64,000 nucleotides of DNA from Betaproteobacteria bacterium (lineage in GTDB: Bacteria; Pseudomonadota; Gammaproteobacteria; Burkholderiales; JAHFQX01), in assembly GCA_023259135.1 (NCBI GenBank), contig JAHFQX010000004.1:1-64000 (forward strand). The letters are read 5' to 3'. A program made the translations under genes and the position numbers. This document shows positions 34,632-43,474 of the stretch, one piece after another. Each line of letters begins with the position of its first letter. The first letter of the stretch is position 1. The notes below the pieces were generated by a model. The model saw only the letters and a list, made by a program, of their open reading frames with translations, was not told where the DNA came from and did not search any database.

Positions 34632-35756
34632 ATGGAATTCATCAATCCGGCCCGTTTGAGCCTGACCGTCGCGTTGCTGGGACTCGCTCTGGGGGCGGTG
34701 TTCGGGGCGGTGGGCCGCCGCACTCATTTCTGCGCTCTGGGGGCGGTCTCCGACATCGTCGCCATGGGGGACTGGAACCGCATGCGCATGTGGCTGCTGG
34801 CCATCGCCGTGGCGATGCTGGGGGCCAATGGGCTGGAGCTGGCGGGGGTTGTGGATCTTTTCAAATCCATCTACCGTAATCCATCGTTGCCGTGGCTGTC
34901 GCATATCGTGGGCGGCGGGATGTTCGGGGCGGGGATGGTTCTGGGATCGGGGTGCGGCAGCAAATCCTTGATCCGGGCGGGGGCCGGAAATCTAAAATCC
35001 TGGGTGGTATTGGCGTTTCTGGCCATTTCGGCCTATGCCACCCTGAAGGGGTGGCCGGCGGTTTGGCGAGCGGCCTACTTGGATCCTCTGGCCTTGCCGC
35101 TGGCGGCCCATGGCATTGCCGGGCAGGACGTGCCGAGCCTATTGGCCCATTTCACCGGGGTGGAGCGGTTCGGATTGCAGGCGGGAGTCAGCCTTGCGAT
35201 AGCCGGCGGGTTGCTGTTTTTAGTGCTGCATCGGCGGAAATTTCGCAGCTTCGGGGTTCTGCTGGGCGGGACGACGGTGGGGTTGCTGGTGGCCGCCGGC
35301 TGGTGGGTGACCGGCTATTGGGGTTATGGGGAAAATCCTGAAACCCTGGAGATGGTTTTCTTCGGCACCAATAGCCGCGGTCCGGAGTCTCTGACCCTCG
35401 TGGCGCCGGTGGCCTATACCCTGGAATGGTGGATGCTGGGGTCGGACAAATCCCTACACCTGACTTTCGGCATCGGGGTCACGCTGGGCATTGTCCTGGG
35501 GTCGTTTTGCGATGCGATGGCCAGCCGCTCCTTCCGCTGGGAGGGATTCGCTTCTCCCGCGGATACGGCGCGGCATATCATTGGCGGTATATTGATGGGG
35601 GTAGGCGGAGTGCTGGCGCTGGGCTGCACCATCGGGCAAGGCATCACCGGCCTGTCCACTCTGGCGCTGGGCTCGTTCATCGCTTTTTTTGCTATCGTGG
35701 CGGGGGCGGTGGCCACCTTGAAGATCGAGTATTGGAAAATTAGCCGAGCGGCTTAA
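34632..35756 (+). CDS. YeeE/YedE family sulfur-compound transporter
   Basis: 374 aa with about nine to ten membrane segments. The conserved cysteines of the family are in 'RTHFCALGAVSD', 'GSGCGSKSL' and 'LGCTIGQGITG'. E. coli YeeE and its Spirochaeta homologue take up thiosulfate through such a Cys relay. It lies 50 bp upstream of soxB on the same strand, consistent with sulfur-compound import or export in support of SoxB chemistry. Confidence 0.9.
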   Translation: MEFINPARLSLTVALLGLALGAVFGAVGRRTHFCALGAVSDIVAMGDWNRMRMWLLAIAVAMLGANGLELAGVVDLFKSIYRNPSLPWLSHIVGGGMFGAGMVLGSGCGSKSLIRAGAGNLKSWVVLAFLAISAYATLKGWPAVWRAAYLDPLALPLAAHGIAGQDVPSLLAHFTGVERFGLQAGVSLAIAGGLLFLVLHRRKFRSFGVLLGGTTVGLLVAAGWWVTGYWGYGENPETLEMVFFGTNSRGPESLTLVAPVAYTLEWWMLGSDKSLHLTFGIGVTLGIVLGSFCDAMASRSFRWEGFASPADTARHIIGGILMGVGGVLALGCTIGQGITGLSTLALGSFIAFFAIVAGAVATLKIEYWKISRAA

Positions 35757-35806
35757 GCGGTTGGGGCTCATCCGCCGGTTGCCGCAAGATTCGAGGAGGA
35801 CGCGAT

Positions 35807-37513
35807 ATGGATCGACGAGAATTTTTGCGGGCGCTGGCGGTGGGGGCGGCATCCGGCTTGGCCCTGGATAGCAAGGAAGCGCTGTCCGCCAAGGGCGGGA
35901 TTTATGATTTGCTGAATTTCGGCAACAACGTCACCTTGCTGCACCTCACCGATTGCCACGCCCAGTTGCAACCCCTCTATTACCGGGAGCCCAGCGTCAA
36001 CCTCGGCATGGGCAAGGATGCCGGCAAGCTCCCTCACCTGGTGGGGGAGGCCTTGCTGAAAAGCTTCAACATGCAGCGCGGCAACCGCCTCAGCCATGCC
36101 TTCAGCCATCTGGATTTCGAACACGCCGCCCGCACCTTCGGCAAGATGGGAGGCTTCGCCCATTTGGCCGCCTTGGTGAAAAAAGTTCGCGAGCAGCGCC
36201 CCGGCGCCTTGCTGCTGGACGGCGGGGATAGCTGGCAAGGATCGGCCACCGCCTTGTGGACCCGCGGAGCGGACATGGCCTCGGCCAGCAAACTGTTGGG
36301 AGTGGACGTGATGACCGGCCACTGGGAGTTCACCTTGGGGGCCGAGCGGGTGCAGGAGCTGGTCACCCAGGAACTCAAGGGCCGCATCGATTTCGTCGCC
36401 CACAACGTCAAGACCGGCGATTTCGGCGATCCGGTATTTCCGCCCTACGTCATCAAGGAGATGAACGGCGTGGCGATAGCCATTATCGGCCAGGCCTATC
36501 CTTACACTCCTGTCGCCCATCCGCGCCGCCTGGCGCCGGATTGGACTTTCGGAATACAGGAAATCGAACTGCAGAAAGTGGTGAACGAGGTCGAGATCAA
36601 GGGCGTGGATCTCATCGTGCTGCTATCCCATAATGGCATGGACGTGGATTTGAAGCTCGCTTCCCGGATTTTGGGGATCGACGTGATCCTGGGGGGGCAT
36701 ACCCACGACGCCGTTCCCAATCCGGTGCTGGTGAAGAACCACCGGGGCCATACCCTCGTCACCAATGCCGGCAGCCACGGCAAGTTCCTGGGCGTGCTGG
36801 ACTTGCAGGTGAAGAACCGGAGCGTGGCCGGATACCAGTATTCCTTGCTGCCGGTATTTTCCAATCTGCTGCCGCCGGACAAGCCCATGGACGAGGCGAT
36901 CCGGCGCATCCGGGCGCCTTTCGAAAAGAAGCTGGGAGAGCGGCTCGCCACCACCGAGGGGCTGCTGTACCGGCGGGGCAATTTCACCGGTACTTTCGAT
37001 CAGGTCATCCTCGACGCCTTGATGGAAGTGAAAGATGCCGAGATCGCTTTTTCTCCCGGCTTTCGCTGGGGGGCCACGTTGCTGCCCCAGCAGGCCATCA
37101 CCTTGGAAGACGTGATGAATCAGACCGCCATCAGCTACCCCGAAACGGTGGTGACGGAAATGACCGGGGAGGCCATCAAGAATTTTCTCGAAGACGTGGC
37201 CGACAACCTGTTTAACCCCGATCCGTATTATCGGCAAGGCGGGGATATGGTTCGCGTCGGCGGACTGCGTTATGTCTTCGATCCCGGCGCCGCCATGGGG
37301 CGCCGGGTGAGCGGCCTGAGTTTGCGCGGCCAGCCCCTGGAGGCCGGCAAGCGCTATAAAGTCGCCAGTTGGGCGCCGCTGGCGGAGGGGACGAAGGGCG
37401 AGCCGGTCTGGGACGTGGTGGCCAGTTACCTCAAGGCCAAGAAAGTGATTCGCGCCCCGCAACCGAACCAACCGCGGCTGGCGGGAGTGGAGGGGAACCC
37501 CGGCTTGGCTTAA
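35807..37513 (+). CDS. soxB: Thiosulfohydrolase SoxB
   Basis: A periplasmic dimanganese enzyme of the Sox thiosulfate-oxidation pathway that hydrolyses the sulfone group from SoxY-bound intermediates. It is 568 aa. The N-terminus 'DRREFLRALAVGAASGLAL' looks like a Tat signal. Metal-binding motifs of the calcineurin-like/5'-nucleotidase fold are intact: 'LTDCHAQLQP', 'DGGDSWQGSA', 'GHWEF', 'LSHNGMDVD' and 'GGHTHDA'. GAGGAGGA precedes the ATG. No soxXYZA genes are in the window, so partners must be elsewhere. Confidence 0.93.
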   Translation: MDRREFLRALAVGAASGLALDSKEALSAKGGIYDLLNFGNNVTLLHLTDCHAQLQPLYYREPSVNLGMGKDAGKLPHLVGEALLKSFNMQRGNRLSHAFSHLDFEHAARTFGKMGGFAHLAALVKKVREQRPGALLLDGGDSWQGSATALWTRGADMASASKLLGVDVMTGHWEFTLGAERVQELVTQELKGRIDFVAHNVKTGDFGDPVFPPYVIKEMNGVAIAIIGQAYPYTPVAHPRRLAPDWTFGIQEIELQKVVNEVEIKGVDLIVLLSHNGMDVDLKLASRILGIDVILGGHTHDAVPNPVLVKNHRGHTLVTNAGSHGKFLGVLDLQVKNRSVAGYQYSLLPVFSNLLPPDKPMDEAIRRIRAPFEKKLGERLATTEGLLYRRGNFTGTFDQVILDALMEVKDAEIAFSPGFRWGATLLPQQAITLEDVMNQTAISYPETVVTEMTGEAIKNFLEDVADNLFNPDPYYRQGGDMVRVGGLRYVFDPGAAMGRRVSGLSLRGQPLEAGKRYKVASWAPLAEGTKGEPVWDVVASYLKAKKVIRAPQPNQPRLAGVEGNPGLA

Positions 37514-37564
37514 GAGGCCGCTACGGATTGACCGCGCTGCCGGAAAATTTGGGAGGAGGATGGC

Positions 37565-38707
37565 ATGATCGGTTTGGGCCGACGAGGGATGGGGCTGGCC
37601 GCGGTGGCGCTGATCGCGGTGGCGGGGGTTTATGGCCTGCTGCGCTGGCGCGCCGCTCAGGAGGCGATTCCGCGCTTTCAGACCCAGGAGGTCGGACGGG
37701 GCGACATCGTCCGCACGGTCACCGCCAACGGCACTCTCAACCCGGTGGTGTTGGTGAACGTGGGGACCCAGATTTCCGGAACGATCCTCAAGCTCTATGT
37801 CGACTTCAATCAGCGGGTACGAGCCGGGGAGGTGTTGGCCGAACTGGATCCCGCGCTCATCCTTGCCCAAGTCCGCGTGCAGGAGAGCGGGCTGCAAAAT
37901 GCCCAGGCCACTTTGAAGCTGGCGCGCCTGAAGGAACAGCGGAGCCGGGTGCTGGTGGAGCGGAAATTCGTGACCGAATCCCAATTGGAGGAGGCGGTTC
38001 AGGCTCGCGAAGCCGCCGAGGCGCAAGTCGCCTCGGCATCGGCCCAGTTGGAGCGGGAGCGCGCCAATTTGCGCTATACCGTGATCCGCTCTCCGGTTTC
38101 CGGAGTGGTGGTGTCCCGCAGCGTGGATTTGGGGCAGACGGTGGCGGCCAGTTTCCAGACCCCCACGCTGTTTCAGATCGCCCAGGATCTACGGCAAATG
38201 CAGATCGACACCAGCGTGGCGGAAGCCGATATCGGCGGCATCGTGGTGGGCTCGCCGGTGCGTTTTAATGTCGATGCCTACCCCGAGCGGCAGTTTCAGG
38301 GGCAGGTGCGGCAGATTCGCTTGAACCCCACCATTCAGCAGAACGTGGTGACCTACAACGTGGTGGTGGCGGTGGACAATGCCGAGAGCCTGCTGATTCC
38401 CGGCATGACCGCCCACGCCCGCTTCAACGCCGGCTCCCGGCGGGATGCGCTGCGGATCCCCAATACCGCGCTGCGTTACCGACCCGCCCGGAAGGATGTT
38501 GCGCGGCCGCGCCCGCCTAATGGCGCGATCGTCTACCGGCTGGCCGGCGACCGGCCCGAGGGGGTGGCGGTGAAGACCGGGCTGTCCGATGCCCAATACA
38601 CCGAGGTGCTGGAAGGCCCGTTGCGAATCGGCGACCGTTTGATCGTTGAAGAGACCGGGCCAAAGGGCGAAAAACCGGGCGGCAGATTTGGCTTGAGGCT
38701 GTTCTGA
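37565..38707 (+). CDS. Periplasmic adaptor (membrane fusion) protein, MacA-like
   Basis: 380 aa. One N-terminal transmembrane anchor (about 10-28) is followed by biotinyl-lipoyl-like halves ('VNVGTQISGTILKLYVDFNQRVRAGEVLAELD'), a coiled-coil hairpin ('KLARLKEQRSRVLVERKFVTESQLEEAVQ') and a beta-barrel. Links the inner-membrane ABC transporter to an outer-membrane channel. It overlaps the ATPase gene by one base. No outer-membrane TolC-like gene is beside it. Confidence 0.91.
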   Translation: MIGLGRRGMGLAAVALIAVAGVYGLLRWRAAQEAIPRFQTQEVGRGDIVRTVTANGTLNPVVLVNVGTQISGTILKLYVDFNQRVRAGEVLAELDPALILAQVRVQESGLQNAQATLKLARLKEQRSRVLVERKFVTESQLEEAVQAREAAEAQVASASAQLERERANLRYTVIRSPVSGVVVSRSVDLGQTVAASFQTPTLFQIAQDLRQMQIDTSVAEADIGGIVVGSPVRFNVDAYPERQFQGQVRQIRLNPTIQQNVVTYNVVVAVDNAESLLIPGMTAHARFNAGSRRDALRIPNTALRYRPARKDVARPRPPNGAIVYRLAGDRPEGVAVKTGLSDAQYTEVLEGPLRIGDRLIVEETGPKGEKPGGRFGLRLF

Positions 38708-39405
38708 TGGCGGAACTGCTCAAGGCGGCGCGGGTTTGCAAACGCTATCCCGGCGGCATGGCGGAAACCCCGCCGGCGGTGGAAGAAGTCAGCCTGGAGG
38801 TGGCCGAAGGGGAGTTCATCGCCATCGTGGGGGCCTCCGGCTCGGGCAAATCCACTTTCCTGAACTTGCTGGGATGCCTCGATGTTCCCAGCTCCGGCGC
38901 CTATTTCGTCGGCGGCGAGGACACCGGCAAACTCCCCGAGCCGGAACTGGCCCGGTTGCGCAACCGGACTTTCGGTTTCGTATTCCAAGGGTTCCATTTA
39001 CTCAGCCGGGTCAGCGCCGTGGACAACGTGGCGCTGCCTTTGCTGTATTGCCGGGTGCCCCGCCGCCGGCGGCGGGAAAAGGCTCAGGCGCTGCTGGAGC
39101 AATTGGGCTTGGGGGCCTTGGGGCACCGTTTCCCCAATCAATTGTCCGGCGGCCAGCAACAGCGAGTGGCCATCGCCCGGGCAATGGTCAACGATCCCCG
39201 GGTGATTCTGGCCGACGAGCCCACCGGCAGCCTGGACAGCAAAACCGGCCGCGAGGTGATGGACATTCTGCGGGACATGAACCAGCGCCTGGGGATGACC
39301 GTGGTGCTGGTGACCCATGCCCCGGAAGTCGCGGAATACGCCCGGCGCCTGGTGCGTTTCGTCGACGGGCGGGTGCTGGAAGATCGGCGGGTGGGCGCCC
39401 CATGA
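38707..39405 (+). CDS. ABC transporter ATP-binding protein (MacB/LolD type)
   Basis: 232 aa. Walker A 'GASGSGKSTFLNLL', Q-loop 'VFQGFHLLSRVSAVDNVALPL', signature 'LSGGQQQRVAIARAM', Walker B 'VILADEPTGSLDS' and H-loop 'VVLVTHAPE'. The insertion pattern matches ATPases of MacB-type mechanotransmission transporters. It is separate from the permease, which starts within its stop codon. Confidence 0.94.
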   Translation: MAELLKAARVCKRYPGGMAETPPAVEEVSLEVAEGEFIAIVGASGSGKSTFLNLLGCLDVPSSGAYFVGGEDTGKLPEPELARLRNRTFGFVFQGFHLLSRVSAVDNVALPLLYCRVPRRRRREKAQALLEQLGLGALGHRFPNQLSGGQQQRVAIARAMVNDPRVILADEPTGSLDSKTGREVMDILRDMNQRLGMTVVLVTHAPEVAEYARRLVRFVDGRVLEDRRVGAP

Positions 39406-40622
39406 AGCCCCTGGAATTGTTTTTCGAGGCATTGCGGGCCATGGCCATCAACCCCTTGCGCACCGGGCTGGCCATGCTGGGGATGATCATCGGGGTGGGC
39501 GCGGTGGTCCTGATGCTGGCCATCGGCCAGGGCGCCCAAGTGACGGTGCGGGAGGCCATCGCCACCATGGGCGGCGATTTGTTCATCGTGCTGTCCGGCG
39601 CCACCACCACGGGGGGGCTGCGCACCGGCTCCGGGAGCGCTCCCACCCTGACCCTCGGGGATGCCGAGGCCCTGGGAACCTTGCCCAGCATCGAGGCATC
39701 GGCGCCGGTGCAGACCGGCATCGCCCAGATGACCCATGCTTCGTCGAACTGGAGCACGGTGGTCAACGGCGTAACCCCCGCCTATTTCTCGGCGCGCAGT
39801 TGGCCCGTGGAAATCGGCCAGCCCCTGGATGAATCCGATGTCCGCAACGCCTCTCGGACCGCGGTGCTGGGACAAACCGTGGTGGAAAACCTGTTCGCCG
39901 GGGAAAATCCGGTGGGCCAGATCATCAACATCAAGGGCAAGCCCTTCGTGGTGGCCGGGGTGCTGGCCCGCAAGGGCCAAAGCCTGGACGGACGGGATCA
40001 GGACGACACGGTGTTGGTGCCCATCAGTACCGCTCAGCGCCAATTGTTCGCCAACCCGTTTCCCGGCACGGTGCGGTTCATCATGGTGCGGGCCCGCTCC
40101 GAATTCAAGGACCGGGCGGATGCCGACATGGGTCAATTGCTGCGCCAGCGGCACCGCATCCAGGAAGGCCAGGAGGCCGATTTCGGGATCCGGGACTTGA
40201 GCGCCGCGGCCCAAAGCGCCGCCGCCAGCGCCCAGGCCATGTCGCTGATGCTGGGGGCCATCGCCTCCATATCCCTGGTGGTAGGGGGGATCGGCATCAT
40301 GAACGTGATGCTGATGTCGGTGACCGAGCGCACCCGCGAGATCGGCCTGCGCATGGCCATAGGGGCGCGCCGCCGGGACATCCTGGCCCAGTTTCTGGTG
40401 GAGGCGCTGCTGGTCTGCCTGCTGGGAGGGGCGGTGGGGACGGGGCTGGGGGTCGGAATCGCTTGGGGGGTGTCCCGCGTCGCGGAAATGGTCGTCGTGG
40501 TGACCGGATCCGCGCTGCTGTTGGCTTTCGGTTTCGCCGCCGCCACCGGCCTGTTTTTCGGCTATGCCCCGGCCCGCCGGGCGGCGCGCTTGCATCCGGT
40601 GGAAGCGCTCCGGCACGAGTAA
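39402..40622 (+). CDS. MacB-like ABC transporter permease
   Basis: 406 aa from ATG 39402; the larger track ORF is antiparallel-frame readthrough. Four transmembrane helices: one near residues 20-42 ('GLAMLGMIIGVGAVVLMLAI'), then a MacB periplasmic domain (about 50-270), then three at the C-terminus with the FtsX motif 'TERTREIGLRMAIGARRRDILAQF'. It completes a tripartite efflux or export unit with the two upstream genes. The substrate is unknown: a macrolide, peptide, siderophore or lipoprotein-type cargo are all possible. Confidence 0.92.
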   Translation: MKPLELFFEALRAMAINPLRTGLAMLGMIIGVGAVVLMLAIGQGAQVTVREAIATMGGDLFIVLSGATTTGGLRTGSGSAPTLTLGDAEALGTLPSIEASAPVQTGIAQMTHASSNWSTVVNGVTPAYFSARSWPVEIGQPLDESDVRNASRTAVLGQTVVENLFAGENPVGQIINIKGKPFVVAGVLARKGQSLDGRDQDDTVLVPISTAQRQLFANPFPGTVRFIMVRARSEFKDRADADMGQLLRQRHRIQEGQEADFGIRDLSAAAQSAAASAQAMSLMLGAIASISLVVGGIGIMNVMLMSVTERTREIGLRMAIGARRRDILAQFLVEALLVCLLGGAVGTGLGVGIAWGVSRVAEMVVVVTGSALLLAFGFAAATGLFFGYAPARRAARLHPVEALRHE

Positions 40623-40639
40623 TTCCAATGGGAATTTTT
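40621..40639 (+). terminator. Weak terminator-like hairpin after the MacB permease
   Basis: AATTCC-AATG-GGAATT followed by TTTC directly at the end of the permease gene. The stem is short and AT-rich, so its strength is doubtful, but it lies in a convergent gap where a terminator is expected. Confidence 0.35.
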
Positions 40640-40683
40640 CGTGGGTTGGATTGGGCGAAGCCGTAACACAACGCGGAGCGGGG

Positions 40684-42339
40684 CTACTGCCCCCCAAGCT
40701 CCCGGTAACGGTCGCAGGCGGTGGGCATTTCCAGTTGGCAGGCTGTTCGGAAGTCTTGCCGGGCCCCCGGCCGGTCTCCCAGCGCCAGCCGGCTGATGCC
40801 GCGGCCCAGGTAGCTCTTGCGGTTGTCGGGCAGTAGGCCCAGGGCCGCGTCGAACTCCGCCAAGGCTTCCGGATGCCGCCCCAGCTCCGCCAGCACCACC
40901 GCCCGGTTGTGATGAATGTGGCCGTCCTTGGAATTGATTTTAAAGGCCGCATCGTAGTCCGCCAGGGCCTCGTCGAAGCGGCGCAGGCGCTGGTATTCGA
41001 CTCCCCGGTTGTAAAGGATGCGCTCGGTTCCCGGCGGGTTGGCGCGGCGCTGGGCCAGAATCGCGGCGTCGTCCCAGAGCAGCAGCGGATGGGAGAAGGT
41101 CCGCAGCCGGTCCGCCGCCGCCAGGGCCAGCAGCGCCGCCGCGATGCCGACCACCCAGCGGCTACGGACGGCCCCCAACGGGGCCAGGATCCAGGGCAAC
41201 GCGGCCAGCGCTCCGCCCATCCACAGATAACCGCGATACAGCACGAAGGGTTCCTGAATCCTGACGGCGGCCAGCTCGGTGGCGAACAGCAGCCAAGGGA
41301 ACAGCAGGGCGAAACCCAGCAGCCGGAGTTTCTCGGTGCGCAGCAGCAGCCCCATCGCCGTTACGCCGAACGCGACGAAGCCCGCCAGCCCCGCCACATA
41401 AGGCCAAGCCAGCAGGCTGGGAGCGAGGGGCTCCCGCATGTCCACCGACATCCAGTAGGGATAGGGAAACATCCACAGCCCGAGATACTTGAAGAACAAG
41501 GTGGCCTGGGTGGCGATGCTGGCGGCATAGGGGTTTCCGGAAGGAGCGCCCGGCATGGCCTCCAGCATACCTTGGGCGAAGGGTTCGTAGGATGCGCCCA
41601 ACAGGCCCTTGATTTTGAGCACCATGAATCCGGCGATGATGCCGTAAGCAAGGAATGCTCCCCAAGGGATGCGCCGCGCCGCGCCGGCGGGCAGCAAGGC
41701 GGTCAGAGCCAAGGCTACGGCGGGAACCATGATGGCGTGCTCTTTGGAGAACAGCGCGAAAAAATACCCGGCCACGGCGGCGGCGAACCATTTTGTTTTG
41801 CCGGTAGTCAGTCCCCGCCAGTGGAACAGCAAGGTCAGCCAGGCTCCCAAGGTGGCCATGACGGTGCTGCGCTGGGTCAGATAGGCCACCGCGTAGACCG
41901 AAACCGGATGCAGCAGGAACAGCAAGGCGCAGCAAAAAGCCCAAGCGTCGGGGGACAGCGTCGAATCGGAGCGGAATCCGAAGGAGGGAAGCGGCGCCGC
42001 GGCGAACAATTGCCGCAGCAGGGCGAATAAAGCGATTCCCACCCCGCCGTGCAGCAGCAGATTCCCCAGCCGGAACCAGATGAGGTCCTGGCCCAGCCCG
42101 TTCCAGGTCCAGCCGAAGCTGGCATAGGCAAACCAGCGCCGGCCGAAATCGAACAGCGCGCCGGCGGCCGCCGGGGCCTTGCCGTCGAAGAAATACATGT
42201 CGTCGAAGACCAGCGGGCTCCATAGAAAAGGCCCATAGAGCAAGGCCGCGGCCAGCAGAAGCAGTCCCGCCCAGCGGAAAAAGGGGCGGCGTGACGGGCC
42301 GGAAGCGGGCAGCGGTGTTGCGGCGGGTTGGAAGGGCAT
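40684..42339 (-). CDS. Polytopic GT-C-like membrane protein with C-terminal TPRs
   Basis: 551 aa. About ten to eleven hydrophobic segments, with an acidic first-loop motif 'WSPLVFDDMYFFDG' that recalls the Asp-containing loop of GT-C glycosyltransferases and TMTC-like proteins. The last 110 residues are TPR repeats ('ALADYDAAFKINSKDGHIHHNRAVVL'). It lies two genes from pilA and near three TPR-glycosyltransferases, so a role in pilin or surface glycosylation is an attractive inference without direct support. The exact family was not recognised. Confidence 0.6.
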   Translation of the reverse strand: MPFQPAATPLPASGPSRRPFFRWAGLLLLAAALLYGPFLWSPLVFDDMYFFDGKAPAAAGALFDFGRRWFAYASFGWTWNGLGQDLIWFRLGNLLLHGGVGIALFALLRQLFAAAPLPSFGFRSDSTLSPDAWAFCCALLFLLHPVSVYAVAYLTQRSTVMATLGAWLTLLFHWRGLTTGKTKWFAAAVAGYFFALFSKEHAIMVPAVALALTALLPAGAARRIPWGAFLAYGIIAGFMVLKIKGLLGASYEPFAQGMLEAMPGAPSGNPYAASIATQATLFFKYLGLWMFPYPYWMSVDMREPLAPSLLAWPYVAGLAGFVAFGVTAMGLLLRTEKLRLLGFALLFPWLLFATELAAVRIQEPFVLYRGYLWMGGALAALPWILAPLGAVRSRWVVGIAAALLALAAADRLRTFSHPLLLWDDAAILAQRRANPPGTERILYNRGVEYQRLRRFDEALADYDAAFKINSKDGHIHHNRAVVLAELGRHPEALAEFDAALGLLPDNRKSYLGRGISRLALGDRPGARQDFRTACQLEMPTACDRYRELGGQ

Positions 42340-42398
42340 GGGAGGATCTCTAAAAATTCTCCGCTTTTACGGGCGCGAACGGTGTCTTGGTATTCAAG

Positions 42399-42704
42399 CT
42401 ACTGTTTCTGGGCCAATCGCAGCACCAGTTCCCGGGTGCGGGTTTCCACGAACGCTTCCGTGTAACCCCGCTCCTTCAAGCCCCATTTGAAGGCGTTGCC
42501 CAGCCGAGCCTTGCCTAGCAGGCCGAGCCGGCGTTCGCGCCGGAACTTGGCGGCCCGCAGATAGGTTTCCTCCAGGGCGGCGGCGAGCCGCTTGGATTGC
42601 CGCGCCTGGCCGTCGGGGGGCGGGCAGCGCTTGGCCAGATCGGCCACCAACACTTGGGCGAATGCCTCGATGTCCTGGCGGAAAAGCTTGGCGAAAATGT
42701 TCAT
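42399..42704 (-). CDS. Conserved small hypothetical protein
   Basis: 101 aa, highly charged and probably helical and cytoplasmic; no signal or membrane segment. Characteristic block: 'KARLGNAFKWGLKERGYTEAF'. I recall similar uncharacterised proteins in other proteobacteria but know no function. It lies between pilA and the polytopic TPR protein on the same strand, past the pilA terminator. Confidence 0.6.
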   Translation of the reverse strand: MNIFAKLFRQDIEAFAQVLVADLAKRCPPPDGQARQSKRLAAALEETYLRAAKFRRERRLGLLGKARLGNAFKWGLKERGYTEAFVETRTRELVLRLAQKQ

Positions 42705-42781
42705 GGCCGCTACGCAAAAGAACCGATCATAGCAATTTTCCCGGTCTCGGCGGGCAGGCCGGAGCTGTGAAACCCGCCCAT

Positions 42782-42803
42782 AAAAAACCCCTCCGAAGAG
42801 GGG
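42782..42803 (-). terminator. Intrinsic terminator of pilA
   Basis: On the minus strand it reads CCCCTC-TTCG-GAGGGG-TTTTTT, a perfect 6-bp GC-rich stem with a UUCG tetraloop and a six-T tract. It begins 21 bp after the pilA stop. This is the strongest intrinsic terminator in the window. Confidence 0.93.
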
Positions 42804-42824
42804 CTCTGCGAGGCATGGGGCTAT

Positions 42825-43253
42825 TTAGCACTTGATGCCGCGAGAGGCATCGCATGCGCTGCCGGTCAGGGACCAAGCGATGGCCGGGGTGCCCAGGGTG
42901 GGGGTCATGGTCAGGGCCATGTTGGTGCCGGCGGCGGTGGTGGCTTCCAGGGTGGGGGCGGAAATCACTCCGTCGGTCACCGTGACGCCGCCAGTGATGT
43001 ATTTGATGCTGCCCGCCGCGGAAGAAGCCGGCACGCCGTTGGAGCCGTTGGTGCAGCCGGTCAGGGTTCCCAGTTCCTGGGCGCACATGGCCACCGCGGT
43101 CTTCAGGGATCCCAGGCCGGTCAGAGCGCCCGCCGCCTTGGTGCGCTGGGTGTAGTCCTGGTAAGCCGGGATGGCCACCGCCGCCAGAATGCCGATGATC
43201 GCCACTACGATCATCAATTCGATCAAGGTAAAGCCTTTTTGCAGTTGTTTCAT
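42825..43253 (-). CDS. pilA: Type IV pilin PilA
   Basis: 142 aa. The type IVa leader '[34 protein letters not shown]' has the PilD cleavage site after Gly7 and Glu5 of the mature protein. The alpha-1 helix is standard. The globular part is short and rich in Ser, Thr and Gly. Two cysteine pairs are likely, and the C-terminal 'CDASRGIKC' would form the D-region disulfide. A sigma-54 promoter is upstream and an intrinsic terminator downstream, so it is a single-gene unit. PilD (17517-18389) is the expected processing enzyme. Confidence 0.95.
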   Translation of the reverse strand: MKQLQKGFTLIELMIVVAIIGILAAVAIPAYQDYTQRTKAAGALTGLGSLKTAVAMCAQELGTLTGCTNGSNGVPASSAAGSIKYITGGVTVTDGVISAPTLEATTAAGTNMALTMTPTLGTPAIAWSLTGSACDASRGIKC

Positions 43254-43313
43254 GATGAAGCTCCCGTGAAAGTTGGAAAAGCATCCGGAAAGACCCGGAC
43301 TGAGGCCGGCGCT

Positions 43314-43328
43314 GCAATTATTGTGCCA
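43314..43328 (-). promoter_or_regulatory. Sigma-54 (-24/-12) promoter of pilA
   Basis: On the minus strand the sequence is TGGCAC-AATAA-TTGC, a perfect match to the -24/-12 consensus TGGCAC-N5-TTGC. The predicted transcription start is about 50 bp before the pilA ATG. PilA genes in many proteobacteria depend on sigma-54 and the PilR activator, so that control is the likely reading. Confidence 0.9.
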
Positions 43329-43365
43329 TTACTGCCGAAGCTCCCGAGGGCCCGGCCGCTAAGGT

Positions 43366-43440
43366 CCCCCAGAAGGGGCAAGCCGGGCTACGCCGGAGGG
43401 GGTTGGCGGGCCCTGTGCGGCGTAGCCGCTTGCTGGGGGG
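43366..43440. repeat. Long imperfect inverted repeat upstream of pilA
   Basis: CCCCCAG...GCAAGCCGGGCTACGCCGG on the left pairs with GCGGCGTAGCCGCTTGCTGGGGGG on the right, over 20 complementary positions with one bulge of about eight bases. It lies between the stop of the TPR-GT9 gene and the pilA promoter. It could stop transcription from the long upstream operon or form part of the pilA enhancer region. No T tract follows. Confidence 0.6.
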
Positions 43441-43474
43441 ATGGGCAAGAGATGGCATAAAGTGACGAACTGCG

